From Diphasiastrum complanatum (Eukaryota > Streptophyta > Lycopodiopsida > Lycopodiales > Lycopodiaceae), in assembly GCA_029204225.1 (NCBI GenBank), contig CM055104.1, forward strand, positions 45,455,835-45,515,834: a stretch of DNA of 60,000 nt, written 5' to 3'. This document shows positions 22,720 through 35,038 of the stretch, piece by piece. The notes under the pieces were generated by a model. The model did not search any database. It was given only the letters and a program-made list of their open reading frames with translations, and was not told the DNA's origin. A program made the position numbers and the translations under genes. Position 1 is the first letter of the stretch. Every line of letters starts with the position of its first letter.

Positions 22720-23130
22720 CCATAAATGCTTCTTGGTTTCCAATGCGAGGCTCGAACTTGAGACCAAAGAAACTTTGGATGTCAAGTTAACCAATTGAGC
22801 CAACTCCCTTGGGTTAACTCACCATAAATGCTTCTTGGTTTCCAAGGAAAGGCTCGAACTTGGGACCAAATAGATGCCAAGCTAACCAACTAAGCCAACC
22901 TCATTGGGTTAACTATCCATAAATGCTTCTTGGTTTCCAAGGGAAGGCTCGAACTTGAGACCAAAGAAACTTTGGATGTCAAGCTAACCAACTAAGCCAA
23001 CCCCCATTTATTAACTATCCATAAATGCTTCTTGGTTTCCAAGGGGAGGTTCGAACCTGGGACCAAAGAAACTTTGGATGCCAAGCTAACCAGTTGAGCC
23101 AACCCCGTTGGGTAACTATCCATAAATGAT
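22720..23130 (-). repeat. Tandem array of tRNA-derived SINE-like units (~100 bp x 4+)
   Basis: The start 'ccataaatgcttcttggttt' recurs at 22720, 22822, 22917 and 23020, and a partial copy starts at 23120 (spacing 102, 95, 103, 100 bp). On the minus strand each unit holds 'tggctcaattggttaac', an A-box-like tRNA D-arm, and about 40 nt later 'agttcgagcctc', a B-box-like T-arm. That A/B spacing is the RNA polymerase III promoter of tRNAs and tRNA-derived SINEs. No unit folds into a complete tRNA with an acceptor stem, so these are not functional tRNA genes. A decayed fragment may extend to 22604. Confidence 0.75.
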
Positions 23131-23386
23131 GTAATGGCCGTCATAAGCATTTTGATATTTGTGTTTAGCCTTCTTTGTAGGTAGGTCTTTATTCTATAGA
23201 TGTTATTTTAGATTGATTGTGCCCCGAGGGCCCACCCCCTCTAGATGTGCACTTTGACGAGGCTTCTAGATTTTTTTCCGGATAAAAGAACACGCGTAAA
23301 TCTAATGTTTGGCAAAATTAAACATCTAATTTTAACTAGAAAACCTTTAATATGCAGGCCAGCCCCTCCCCCAATGAAACCCAACA

Positions 23387-23407
23387 CCCCCCCCCCCCCC
23401 CCCCCCC
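23387..23407. repeat. Poly-C run
   Basis: Twenty-one consecutive C residues. The exact length may be affected by sequencing. Confidence 0.95.
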
Positions 23408-24832
23408 AATCCACTATATTCTCTACATTTTTATGGTGGACTTAAATTTAAGTGAAGCTGCGAACGTTGTTTGAATCCATCAGGGACGCGGCCTACCAGC
23501 TTGCGCTCGTAGCCGTCGGATGAACGATCGACGGTGTCGATTCTCCCGAGCAAGGGCTCGAAAGTTCGAGTCCGTCTTTAAGAGCGCAAAGTCACACACA
23601 GCCTAAAAGGAATGGCGATGGCGTCTTTTCCTGCATTCCATTCATATCCTTTTCTGCGTGCGAGCGACCGAATCGCGTGCTCCTCTGCTATTCGCATTTC
23701 GGTTTTTTGTGATCCGTGTTGCCCCTTAGAAGGCGCCGGAGTCAAAAGGTAGCAGCGCGCTGTTTTTGCCGTGGAAAGAGGTGCAAGGAAAGGTAATTTT
23801 GACCGATCTTGTAAATCTATTTTTGTAAGGTCAAGGGAATCATTTATAGATTTTAATCCATCTGATCCATGATCGGTCATTACAGTTTTCATCAGAGTTT
23901 CTTAGCATTAGATCGGAAGGTTTGCAACACACATTCTTGAAGGATCCGGAAAGTAGTGTGAGTTTTTGGATAGCAGACGTAAATGAGGGTAATTTTCATT
24001 GATATCCTAAACCTGACGTTGTTAGGTTCGGTTTGTCATGTCCAGGGAACGGCTAACATTAGATCTATGCGCATGTGGCATGAGTTCTAAGTTAGAGGTT
24101 TGATCTTCGATCTATACAGGGGACTTGTTTTTGTGCAGGAAGACTTCTCATACGCTTGTTATTTAGTGTCCTATTCTTGAAAATAGGTTAAAAGATCGCG
24201 CGAGAGTATTTGTTAGGGTGGCGTCTGTATTATACGGATATTGTTTGTATTTACTAGAAGGGACATAGGCTATCTTAATTATAAGGACATTGATAAACTT
24301 TTGCAGGTTTATGAGATTGTAGGTCTAGTATCAGAATGGTTGCCTGATTATGAATATTGGAGCTGTTATGCTTGGCTTGACATTCTTTCCAGGTTGCATT
24401 CGCAGACACATTCACCTTTCCGAATCTGTATGAGATAGATTTTCTGAGGATGTGTGAAATAACTTAACCTTTTATTTTGTTATTGGTAAGGATAGGTCAT
24501 TGCTATCAATGCACGATTTGTTTGATTCACTTTCAAGACGTGCTTCAAGAAGATATTAACATAAGGATGTTGGATCGAAATGGTTGCAGAGGGTTTCGGG
24601 GAGTTCTTTTCTAGCAGCATAAGGTTTCGACAGTTAACGAGTTTGGAGGGCTCAGAGTTTGTTTTGATTATGTCCCCTTGCCCGTGTGAAAATAGCAAAG
24701 TAAATCACAAGTTGCTACTTCTAAATATATTGAGAAAGGACAGAAAGTATGGTACATAGACAACCTCATGTACGGCTTCTGCTCTTCTGATTATGAGTAC
24801 AAAAGTATCAATTTTTCTACGGACCTTCCAGA
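23408..24832 (+). promoter_or_regulatory. Putative promoter and 5' UTR of the GTE gene
   Basis: G+C rises sharply at about 23460-23780 compared with the flanks, as is common near plant transcription starts. The ATG at 24833 is one base after 'ttccag', so a spliced 5' UTR intron ending at 24831 is plausible. I could not fix a TATA box or start site, and no other gene is seen here. Confidence 0.4.
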
Positions 24833-27800
24833 ATGTCTAAAACAACCAAAGCTCGAAAGGGATTCTTAAAAGAGAATATTTCACGTAATGCATTGTTTGT
24901 TTCTGAAGCTGTGGCTGAAACGGATGGTGTCAGTATGAAACCTGGACTGTGCAAATCAGATATCTTGCGGGCTTCGAACAGGTCGGTGTTTGATTCTGCA
25001 TCTGTAGGTTCTTCAAGTTTGAAAAGAAAATCTATGAGCATAAATGCTGGAAGTCACAAGCCTACCTATCTCTGTATATCTAGTTCCAGTGTTCATAGTG
25101 TGGACAGATCAACCATGTCTAAGCAAGAGAGGACAGAATTTAGGAAGAAGTTGAAGTTAGAATTGGATCAGATATTGAGCTTCACTTCTAGGATTGAAGA
25201 AAGAGTTTTGCAGCTTAAGGGATCATCTGGATCTGGTAGGGACCATGCTTGTAATAGTGCTCATTTATCGAGAATTGATGGAGGTGGCCCTACGGATAAG
25301 GAGGTAACATCTGTACCTGCTAGTAAAGCTGAGAAATCAAGATCATTAACCAGAAAAAGCCAAGTTACTTGTCCTCCCAGTATGATTCTGTCCGACGGAA
25401 ATCTTAGTACACCAGGCTCAACAGGAAAAGAGAAGCGGATGCCGAAGGCTAATCAGATGTACCTCAATTCTGAATTCTTGTCAGGAAACCAGAAAATGCC
25501 CCAGTCAGAAAAGTTCAAGAGTAAAGTGGGAGCCAAGAGGCTGTTACAAGAGAAGGTCTCTATTGATTCCAAGCGGCAGAAGTTGGAACTTATTCATATG
25601 AGACACTTGGGAGACATCATGAAACAGTGTGGTACTTTGTTAAAAAAACTTATGTCTCATAAGCATGGTTGGGTTTTTAATGACCCCGTGGATGCAGTGA
25701 AATTAGGACTGCCTGATTATCATAAGGTGATTCAGTCACCAATGGATCTAGGTACCATAAAGAACAAGTTAGCTTCTGGCCAGTACTCGTATCCTGAGGA
25801 GTTTACTGCTGATGTGAGGCTCACGTTTGCTAATGCTATGAAATACAATCCAAAAGGAGATGATGTTCATTTTATGGCCGAGGCGCTTAGACAAATCTTC
25901 GAAGAAAAGTGGAAAGGCATAGAGGAAAAGATTAGAGAACGGATGACTGAGGCAGTGGACATCCAAGGTGACACCCGACTGTTGGACATAAAGCAACAAT
26001 TACAGAGGCTGAAAGGGCAGGTTGTTTCTTTATCAAAATCTAAACCCTCAGTGTCAGATTCGAGGTTTGATGATCTTCCAAATCGAGTTATGTCTTTTGA
26101 TGAGAAAAGGATGTTGAGCGAAAAGGTCAAGGATGTTTCTGGAGATGTCATGGAACAGGTAGTACTCATTTTGAAGAAAAGCAACCCAAAGCTCGTCCCA
26201 GATGGTGCTGATATCGAAGTTGATCTGGAAACCATTGACTGTGCAACACTGTGGGAGCTAGACCGCTTCCTTACAGAGTGTGCCAAAAACAAGGGAAAGA
26301 TTAAGAGGGCTGCCCTCAAAGATCAGCATATCCAGAATGAAGACAAGGTTAGTTTGATAACTAAGCTATCACCACAACTGATTTCAATATGTTTGATTTG
26401 CATTAGAGATTCCCCCCTAATATGCTTTCTGTTATGCATTGAGCAGGCAGTGGCCAATGATTTACGTCCTGGCAGTAGAGAGCTCAAAGGTGAGCTGGCT
26501 TTAATTTTCTGTTCATTTGTTGCCTTGATTGTGACAAAGTGTTGGGTTGGATGCATGTTTGCTTCCCCAGATTTTCTCCTACTGATTGACATTTTCTTTC
26601 TTCTCCTGAATCAATCTAATCAAGTAGTAGCAAGTCCAAGCAATAGATGGACAATGCAAGATACAACATAGTAAATATAAGACTAGTAGTGAACGATGGA
26701 TCAAATTTAAGATCATGTACAATTAGAAAATAAGTCTGAATGACAATTTACAAATTCTCCTACGTTGTGGGCACAATCGCACTTGGATAAGTACTCCCAA
26801 GTTTAAAATTGAAAGAATGAGCAAAAGAGCCTTGCTCGACGAGTTCTGTTTAACTCCAATTCTAATATTTTATTAGTAAATGTCCTTAAGCATTAAGATG
26901 AAACTCACCTTCATAGATCAAGCTTATGAAGGTGTGTATAGAGTTGTCCCAAATTCCAAACTTTGTAGGATCATGTAGCTAATGAGCACTTTATCCCCAA
27001 ACTCTCCTCCCCAAGTGGAAGAGGTAGAGTTGTATAATGAAGTTGTGAAGTTTGTTATGGTATTGGTGACTTAAAATGACATAATTGTTCGACTTATGCA
27101 ATGACAATGTCTTCTTTGTATGAATAATTCATCCATTCACTTGAGTAGAAATTTTTGCAACTATTTTTGTGGTTTTAGTACTTCATGTATCTTGGGTCCT
27201 ATGATTTCGAACTTTATTGCTTGTCCAATTTTATCATTTGAAAGATGGTGAAGTATGGTAACAATTATTTCAAGAAGTGTGCATCGCTTATTCATTTGAT
27301 GTTGATGTTTGTTCAAACTAGGAAGTCCATGTTCTTTGTCATGGTAATCTATTGATTTGGACAACATTTGCAAAATTCAACATGGCAGTCATGTTCTAAT
27401 CGACTTCCTTCTATGTATGTGTTCTAATGTAGCTATAGCCTATTGCCACATCTTGGTCTATATGACTAGCTTTGTATGCATTGCTATCTTTCGGGCTATG
27501 TACTATATATAGAGATATCTGTAATTGAATGTCGCTTATGAGTTGTATCCACCTATTTACTTCAACATTTTCTTGGTAGACGACACTCATGGTGTATCTG
27601 ACTTGCTTTAATTTATTGGTAGTAGATATACAACTCCATTTGAGATCTTCATGTGAGTTGGTTTTTGTTTGCCAATCCTTTCTATCTTTAGTGGTGCATT
27701 TGGCTGGCTAGCTATACTTGTTAATGTGGTTTTGAGCAAGTTGAAGTGATGATTCCAAAATGGCTTTTCTTACTATGCACTTGTTTAACAAGTTATAACA

Positions 27801-30800
27801 ACCTAGCAACCTACTATTGATAAACCGGCATAACTCCAACCTTTTATATAGTTTTCCTAAAAAATTTTAAGGAGAAGCAAAAAAATTCAGGCAAACGTAC
27901 AAAAACAGCAATTTTTTTTTTGGGAAACCCTAATTTCCCGAACGCAATCTGGATCATGACCTGGAACGCGCTTTGAATTACGTTCCGGAACATGGGCTAT
28001 ATCTATCTGTGGGGTGTATTATCCTAGATATATGATTGATATATTTTTTGATTCATGAGCAGACATGCAAATCTCATTTAAGAACTTCATCCAAGTTGTG
28101 ACAATTGGTTTGTTGATTTTTTATCTTCAATGGTGCCTTTTCCCCACCAACTATGCCTTTTAGTTAGGTTTTGAGCTAGTTGAGGTGATGAAATGTTGAC
28201 TTTGCTTATCCTTATTTGAGGAAGTAGGGATTTAATTTGATTGCCTTCAGTGCTAGCCTTCATCATGATATAGGATGCCTTCATGTGCAGATAAGTTATA
28301 GATACTTAGTACGTGATCCTTTTTTAGGTCATATTGTTACTGCAGATGCATCAATCCTTCCCTCATCATTTTTGAAAGAGTTCTTCTCTAAAGGCACTAA
28401 ATTTTGTCCTCCCTCTTTCAATAGATGCTTGCTTGTTAAAATCTATAGCTACGAGTATTAACAACCTAGCAACCTACTATTGATAAACCGGCATAACTCC
28501 ACCCTTTTATATAGTTTTCCTAAAAAATTTTAAGGAGAAGGAGAAAAATTTAGGCAAACGTACAAAAACAGCAATTTTTTTTTTGGAAAACCCTAATTTC
28601 CCGAACGCAATCCGGATCATGATCTGGAACGCGCTTCGAATCACGTTCCAGAACATGGGCTACATCTATCTGTGGGGTGTATTATCCTAGATATATGATT
28701 GATACATTTTTTGATGCATGAGCAGACATGCAAATCTCATTCAAGAACTTTATCCAAGTTGTGACAATTGGTTTGTTGATTTTTTATCTTCAATGGTGCC
28801 TTATCCCCACCAACTATGCCTTTTAGTTAGGTTTTGAGCTAGTTGAGGTGATGAAATGTTGACTTTTCTTATTTGGGAAAGTAGAGATTTAATTTGATTG
28901 CCTTCAGTGCTAGCCTTCATCATGATATAGGATGCCTTCATGTGCAGATAAGTTATAGATACTTAGTACGTGATCCTTCTTTAGGTCAAATTGTTACTGC
29001 AGATGCATCAATCCTTCCCTCATCATTTTTGAAAGAGTTCTTCTCTAAAGGCACTAAATTTCGTCCTCCCTCTTTCAATAGATGCTTGCTTGTTAAAATC
29101 TATAGCTACGAGTATTAATAAGTTCATTTACCATATTGAAGAATCTTTTGGAGTCTATGCTTTGTTATCAGAATGGAAAGCTAATGTTCTAAATCATGTA
29201 ACTTTGAGTTTGAAAAAAGTCTCATGTATCCCATCTTCTAATACTCGTACTTCATGTTCTAATGGGGAAGTTCTTCACAAGTTCCATAGACGTTTTGTCA
29301 TTTTGTATGTGGATAAATGCTCAAACAATTTTGTATTTCTTTGCAAGGAATTCTATTTGGAATCGTTATTGAATGAAGTTCATTCTCCAATGGGAACATA
29401 TAACGCTTGATCTCTATCAACTATGAGTGTAATAAAATATCAAGATTTTTGTCATTCTTATAACTTTAATTGTTACCCAAGTCTTCCATTTCTTTGTGCT
29501 GCATGGAAATTTCATATAGTTCCTAAAAGGCCTAGGTTTATTGCAGCATCCTATAAAACTACGCTTACTGACCTTTCTAAGTGGCTAACTAATTGCTTCA
29601 AAGCGTTGTTTCCTACCTCAGTTTTTTGTTATTAGAATGGGAAGCTAAAGTTATAGATCATTTGGCTTCTAGCGATCACTGGCTTAAAAAAAGAAAGTCA
29701 CAATTAAGAATAACTGGAATGAACTGAGTGGCCAATCTATCAAAGGAAAAAGGGCAGCAGATTTTACTAGTCTGAAAAGTTAGGTATCTACAGCTATCTT
29801 ACCACAATTCTTCTCACTCCACAGCACTTAGATTTGAATGACCAACAGCACATTCAAATGGCAGATGTACAATTCAAGTTGCAAAACGGTTGACAAAATC
29901 AGCAGTGATTTTTATGAATACGCCACTAAAAAATAAAATTGAATGACAATCCAAAGAGGAAGCTTAAAGCTTGATATTGGCACAAGCTCTTATGTGATTG
30001 TGTGCATATGAACCAACGATCCAGTACCAAAAGAATGTCAAAGATATTCAAGTTTGAAATATGAAGGAAAATTAAAAGATGGCCTTCTCCATGGGTTTGC
30101 ATGTTCTACCTGCTTGTTAACTTCAAATTTAATTGCTAACTATTCTAAATACCTATCGAATTTTCTAATTATCCCTTAAGTATCAAATGACCCAAGTTTT
30201 TTACATCTTCTAGACCCATTTTGGCCGTGGGACATTATTTCTAATATATTGGATCTCATTTTCTTTGTGTCAGTTGATGCACTGATGTATTTAGGACTCT
30301 CAGTACATGAGAAATCTCTATGGCTACTTATTATATGATCCATCTTATCAACAGCAGGAGATCTGGTGGATGCGTATGTGGATATAGGTGATCACATAGC
30401 TGCTCCCGCACCAGTAGTTGAAAAGGCTGTTGGAGGTGATGCGAGCAAGCTGAACAGCTCTTCGAGTTCGAGCGGCAATTCGGCATCCTCTTCGAGTGGT
30501 ATTTTGAATATGCTGACATCCATTGTAGTTAGTGCTACTTATAATTTAGTCTTCTATAGTGATTAAAAGATTACAGGGAACATGAAAGAATATTTGCTTC
30601 TTTTTCAGATTCTGACTCGGCCAGTTCGTCAGCAAGTGATTCTGAGGCTGAGGATGCTCAAACTGCTGATGATTGTGCAGTCCGAGCATCACCTCAGGTG
30701 TGAGGGGTACTCTGGGATGTACCGTCTATTACAGCTTTGTTTGAGAGCTTTAATATTCAACCTTTTTGCTTCCCTATGAGGGGACCAAACTGATGTGAGT

Positions 30801-32191
30801 ATTAAAGCGGTGTAATTGCTTGTGGGCTGATGCGGTATGTTCACCTGCACCACTGCAGGAAACAGAGCCGTCCAGGATGCTTCATTGCAAATCGAAAGTC
30901 AGCCCCTGCTCTCCCGGGGTAGCTGAAGATAATCTTGGTATGTAAGCAAATTTTTTAGCCACTCAAGATTTGCTAAGGTGCTTTACTATCATGACAAAAG
31001 CGGGTAATTTGAAAAATTGTTCTTTAGAAGTTTCAGCAAAATGATTTTATAGCCTGTCGAAGTCTCAATTGGTCCAAGTTTTTACTTACTACTGGCCTTC
31101 CATGCAGGGATTCAAAGCTCTGACATTGAGGAGCGTGTTACCTCAACCGAGGATGTTCATACTGAATCTAGTGAGTATTTTAAGTTATATTCAAACACAT
31201 TCTTTTCTTGTTGTGAAAAGTAGTTGATAAAACTGATGTCTATTTCACAGAAGAGGCTCCACCTGTGAGGCAGCTTTCTCCTGACAAACTACTTCGGGCT
31301 GCCCTTTTGAAGGGACGTTTTGCCGACACAATTTTAAAAGCAAAGGAGAAGACTTTACCCTTATCGAAGGTAAGTTCAATGCTTATGTAGCAAGGTTATA
31401 TGGGTCCTCAGTGCTCGTCCTTTTCCGTCTTTGCTCGTGTCTATACTTACAGGTGTTTTGTCTTGCAGAATCACAAAGTTGATCCTGAAAAACTTAAAAT
31501 GGAGAGGGAGGAGCTTGAAAGGCAACAAAGAGAAGGTTTTTTTGCAAATGTCTTTCACAGTTCTTTTGGACTTGTCAATGGGATAGAAGTAGTCGGGATG
31601 GCGTATGTTTGTATTGAAAACTTTTTTTTTTGAATGTTTATGTATTGCAGAAAGAGCAAGATTACATGCTGAAGCAAAAGCTGCAGAACTTGCTCGCAAG
31701 AAAGCAGAAGCAGACGCTGCTTCTGAAATTAGGAGGAAGAGAGAGGAAGAACGCGAAGCAGCTCGACTTGCTTTACAACAGGTTCTGTGAAAAAAAATAA
31801 AGAATGAGATGCTGAAGTCATTTGAATCTTGCTTTGTAGCTGGTACAGAATCGTGCTTACAGCTAGTACACATCAGTAAAAGTTTGAATCCTTTGTACAG
31901 ATGGAAAGGACTGTGGAATTCAACCAAGAGATTGAGCTCTCAAAAGATCTTGACATACTTGGCAGTGCTCCAGAACAGCATTCAAGCTCGGGTGGAGAAG
32001 TCAGCCCTGCCAGTTCGCCGGATGGTTTGCCTGCCTTCGGGTTTCGTTCTGGAAATCCACTTGAGCAGCTTGGTCTGTTCATGAAGGTCGACTATGAGGA
32101 TGATTATGAAAAGCAAGGAGATGGTGAGGTCGCAGATGGTGAAATAGCTTATGAAAGCGGGGATGTGGAGGAAGGGGAAATCGATCAATAA
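24833..32191 (+). CDS. GTE-type bromodomain-NET transcription factor (GTE8/9/10/12 class)
   Basis: Predicted nuclear chromatin reader of about 845 aa that binds acetyl-lysine on histones and regulates transcription. Inferred exons: 24833-26347, 26447-26489, 30358-30498, 30609-30697, 30859-30937, 31108-31170, 31251-31369, 31469-31535, 31651-31781, 31901-32191. Every junction is GT..AG and the frame holds throughout. Residues about 263-365 form the bromodomain: HGWVFNDPVD and PMDLGTIKNKL of the ZA loop, and YNP with the acetyl-lysine-binding Asn at 339. Residues about 418-490 form the NET domain (SFDEKRMLSEKV, VDLETIDCATLWEL). A Ser/Asp-rich linker follows. Then come LLKGRFADTILKAKEKTL and a long Arg/Glu/Ala coiled coil (about 684-750), both typical of plant GTE8-12 proteins. 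The C-terminus is acidic (GDVEEGEIDQ). The start fits the family: a basic, Ser-rich N-terminus and no earlier in-frame ATG with coding character. The gene seems intact. Intron 2 is unusually long (3.87 kb) and full of repeats. Which GTE number it corresponds to cannot be told here. Confidence 0.92.
27797..29117 (+). repeat. Tandem duplication inside intron 2 (~660 bp x 2)
   Basis: Unit 1 (27797-28459) and unit 2 (28460-29117) both begin 'aacaacctagcaacctact' and end near 'ctatagctacgagtatta'. They differ by a few percent and small indels. Each carries one copy of the Penelope-like segment. Confidence 0.92.
28237..29635 (+). pseudogene. Penelope-like reverse transcriptase fragment
   Basis: Unit 1 (28237-28461) and unit 2 (28894-29118) encode the same segment. 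It includes GQIVTADASILPSSFLKEFF and SKGTKFRPP, like the 'H(V/I)xTGDLxIIxNxxLRxLxxKGxKYRxP' block before the RT palm in Penelope-like elements. After unit 2 the frames continue with FVILYVDKCSNNFVFLCKEFY (compare 'FVLVPADKAANNVxVVCKxxY') and then WKFHIVPKRPRFIAASYKTT with LSKWLTNC, matching 'PKLHKxPxxxRFIAxS...LSKxLTxCL'. These comparisons are from family knowledge; no search was run. Stops break the frame and the catalytic YxDD region is absent, so it is a dead fragment. No GIY-YIG domain is adjacent. Confidence 0.65.
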
Positions 32192-33000
32192 TTGATCTAT
32201 TTTAGTAAATAAAACCTCACATAACCCTAAAGCAAGCAGCAGGTCTGACAAGCCTTTTGGATTAGAACATTGTGAAGTGTGTTTAGGAACGAGCTTTACC
32301 GTGTTCTACTTTTGGCTGAATTGACTTTTAACAGTTATCTTTGAATTCACTTTTAGCATGCGTTTCTTTAGTCATGAGCGTTTTTCACTTTGCGGCTATT
32401 TGGTTTGTACATACATTTAACTAATGAGGGCTTACAGATATTGCAGTCCATCAGGAGTTCTCCAATTTTCTCATTTGGCGAGTCATTTAAAATTCCAGGA
32501 TGATTTGTGTTATCCAGATGACCCAAGGTCTGCTGCTAAGAAGCTGAATCAGTCTAACCTTGTAATGGCATAGCAAGAGGTTATAGAGTTTAGGTAGTTC
32601 CTTATGTCAACAAGAGTGCCAAGAATCAGTATAGTGTGCATTTGCACGGTTACTCTTACCAAAGAAAATTCTTTAAAGATTGTCATGTACCAGTTTGGTT
32701 GATTATACTGTATCAGCTCTACGAACTGGTGCTCATAAAAAGAGGCCCTAGTATTTGGTTTAGTCAGGCATTTCCAATCCTATGTGAAATTTTTTGTTTT
32801 TCAGCATTTACTTTTCTAAGGCACTTATTATGGCTTGTGGTTATGTAATTTTTGACATGCTACTCAATGTCCATGGTCTTTGATTGTCCGGGTTGTGTGT
32901 TTCATGTCATGCTTTGCTGAGGTAAAAGGTATTTAGCATTTAAATAGCCCTATTGCTGTAGGAAGTACTTTTGCATGCAATAAACTCTTGCATCTTGAGC
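32192..33000 (+). promoter_or_regulatory. GTE 3' UTR with candidate poly(A) signals
   Basis: AATAAA occurs at 32208-32213, only about 17 bp after the stop, and again at 32979-32984 in 'gcaataaactc'. The later one gives a more typical 3' UTR of about 800 bp. No coding frame of interest lies in between. Confidence 0.45.
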
Positions 33001-34955
33001 GTTACATGAGTCTCTATATAATTGGGAAGATTCTATGTATTTTGGAAAAAAATTTCGGCACCTGAAAGTGATGCTAGGGCAAGTTTGATAAATAGTTTCA
33101 TTTGTTACACTTAAAACACAAAAAAACCACTCAAAATTTGGGTTTCTGAAAGAGTTTCAACCCAAGTTGACTCGGAAAGGTAAGTGCTGCATTTTACTCT
33201 TCATCCGTGAGGTGGTTAGGTTTGACAAAGATAGCTATTCTGACCTCTTATCGCCTGTAATACATGTATAAGCAAATAAAATCAACCTGCTGGCAGAGTA
33301 TCATAGCCCATGAAAGGTTATGATGTCACATCGAATAACGAACTAACAAATTCTTATGAATTTTTTTCAAGTCGCAATAAAATACGTCTCCAAGTATTGA
33401 TGCTTAGAAAACCAAATTGCTAAGCCTTGGGAAAGAATGTTTTATGTATTGGGGAATGGTTTTTCTTAAGACCTTTGCACCTAATTAGATGAGCATTTTA
33501 TGACATGTTTCTTAGATTGAGTCATAATTATACGCAATTGAAGTTGGTGTAAAGGTTATTTGAAAGATCTTTTCCAAGCTTAATGGAAGGCAATGAATAC
33601 CTCTTTTTATGGTTGTATTTTTTCATTTATGGACTCTAAATTTAATGATATGCCAAAACGATAGGTGAGATGTGAGATCATTATAAGGTTTTGGCCAAAA
33701 AAAAATTTGTAAGGTAAGGGAACCTTTGCAAGATCTAATCATTTTTAATAACTTAGAAGGAATCTGCCCAGTAAGTCCTTTACTAGTTTAGAGGGTCAAT
33801 CCAACAACAATACTGTGATTAGATAATCAAGAGAGAAAATTCTAGTGAATTCTAACATTTTTCGTGCTTTTGTAAATTTTTCTAGTTTTTGTTGTGCTTT
33901 GTGGTTGACTAGGAGAAGCCATTTGAATGATAATGAAGAAGTTGCATTTGCGTAGGTAGAGCCTATAAAGTGATGCAATGCAATTGGATTGGCTTGTTAA
34001 AGTTCAAAATGTGCACTTTTGATTGTAGTCATAAAAAGTATGTGAAAAAGTAACAATAAGCTTGGCTCAAAGGATGTGCATCCCCAGGCTATATATTAAA
34101 TGAGTGCTAGGATCATAAATTGATGCCCATGCTTGAGTTGATTTGTGGAATATGGACAACTAGGACCTTGATTCATAATCTATTGAATAGGGACATCTAG
34201 GATCTCTTGTGCTCATGAAATAGTCACAACTAGGATCTCACTCCTCCAAAATTTGCTGGCCTACATGTGGATGGAAAGTGTTGAAAATTGCACAAAATTA
34301 TGTTAGTACTAATTTTGCAAAAAGCAAAATGATGTATTGAGTGTCATAGAATTAGAAACAATGTGTATTTATAATGTTTAGTAATACAATGGAAAATGCA
34401 GGACTAATGTTATTATCTCAAAGATGATGTACATGTGTGCACGGGCGACGATGGTTGGGTTTGCTACATCTCATCTCCCTTCATTAGTTGACTCGCCACC
34501 TCTTTACTTTTTTGATCTGCTGCAGTCAATTGCAGACTCCAACTGACATCATAATTTTTGCACCATTTTTTTTAATGCCAAGATCTGGATTAATCTTAGT
34601 TTTAGTGCAAGCTTGGCTCTTGTTTGAGCTTACATCTAGTTAAACTTCCCCTTCGAGGACGTATATATCTTTATCATCAATGTACCTACTAGTTTTTTCT
34701 ATGAATAAATGCACTAGGGTGTTTCTTCTTATTACAAGCTAGAAAATTAGTTGGGATTAATTGTTTAAAATTTTGTACCAAGGCTTGTTTTGTTGTTCAC
34801 CTACTCAATTTTCACCTCTAGGCCTTCATATAGCAATAAAACACTCATAGACATACAAGTTAAAAACCTCTCATGGATCTACTATATTTGCTGATGAGAT
34901 CTATCTGAGATTTTAAGCATCCCCTTTTGTTCACAATATACAAGATATAATCACC

Positions 34956-34958
<3 letters not shown>
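33001..34958. other. AT-rich spacer, nothing recognised
   Basis: No credible frame, RNA gene or repeat was recognised. Confidence 0.5.

Positions 34959-35037
<79 letters not shown>
34959..35037. repeat. (GA)n microsatellite
   Basis: A 79 bp perfect GA run. Confidence 0.97.

Positions 35038-35038
<1 letters not shown>

Larger units (their letters stand above)
26490..30357 (+). other. Long repeat-bearing intron 2 of the GTE gene
   Basis: Donor AAAG|GTGAGC at 26489/26490 and acceptor CAACAGCAG at 30357. Outside the Penelope-like stretch (27797-29635) no gene is seen; the sequence is AT-rich. The other introns are about 80-175 bp, so this one probably grew by insertion. Confidence 0.8.

Noticed and set aside
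22720-23130. Functional tRNA gene cluster
   Set aside because: The units have A- and B-box-like motifs but no closing acceptor stem or clear anticodon arm, and the 100 bp tandem spacing fits a repeat, not genes.
22720-23130. CRISPR array, because of regular ~100 bp spacing
   Set aside because: Repeats are nearly the whole unit with no unique spacers, units vary in length, and the context is a plant nuclear genome.
23500-23590. Possible tRNA: 'agttcgagtcc' looks like a T-arm/B-box
   Set aside because: No D-arm, anticodon arm or acceptor stem can be paired at the right distances. More likely part of the GC-rich GTE promoter region.
24817-26592. Minus-strand frames opposite the GTE gene
   Set aside because: They are reverse shadows of the bromodomain/NET exon and show no independent motif.
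4088-29635. Linking the GIY-YIG frame (4.1-4.6 kb) with the Penelope-like RT (28.2-29.6 kb) as one element
   Set aside because: They are 24 kb apart with several other elements between, and the sequence upstream of the GIY-YIG frame is not RT-like.
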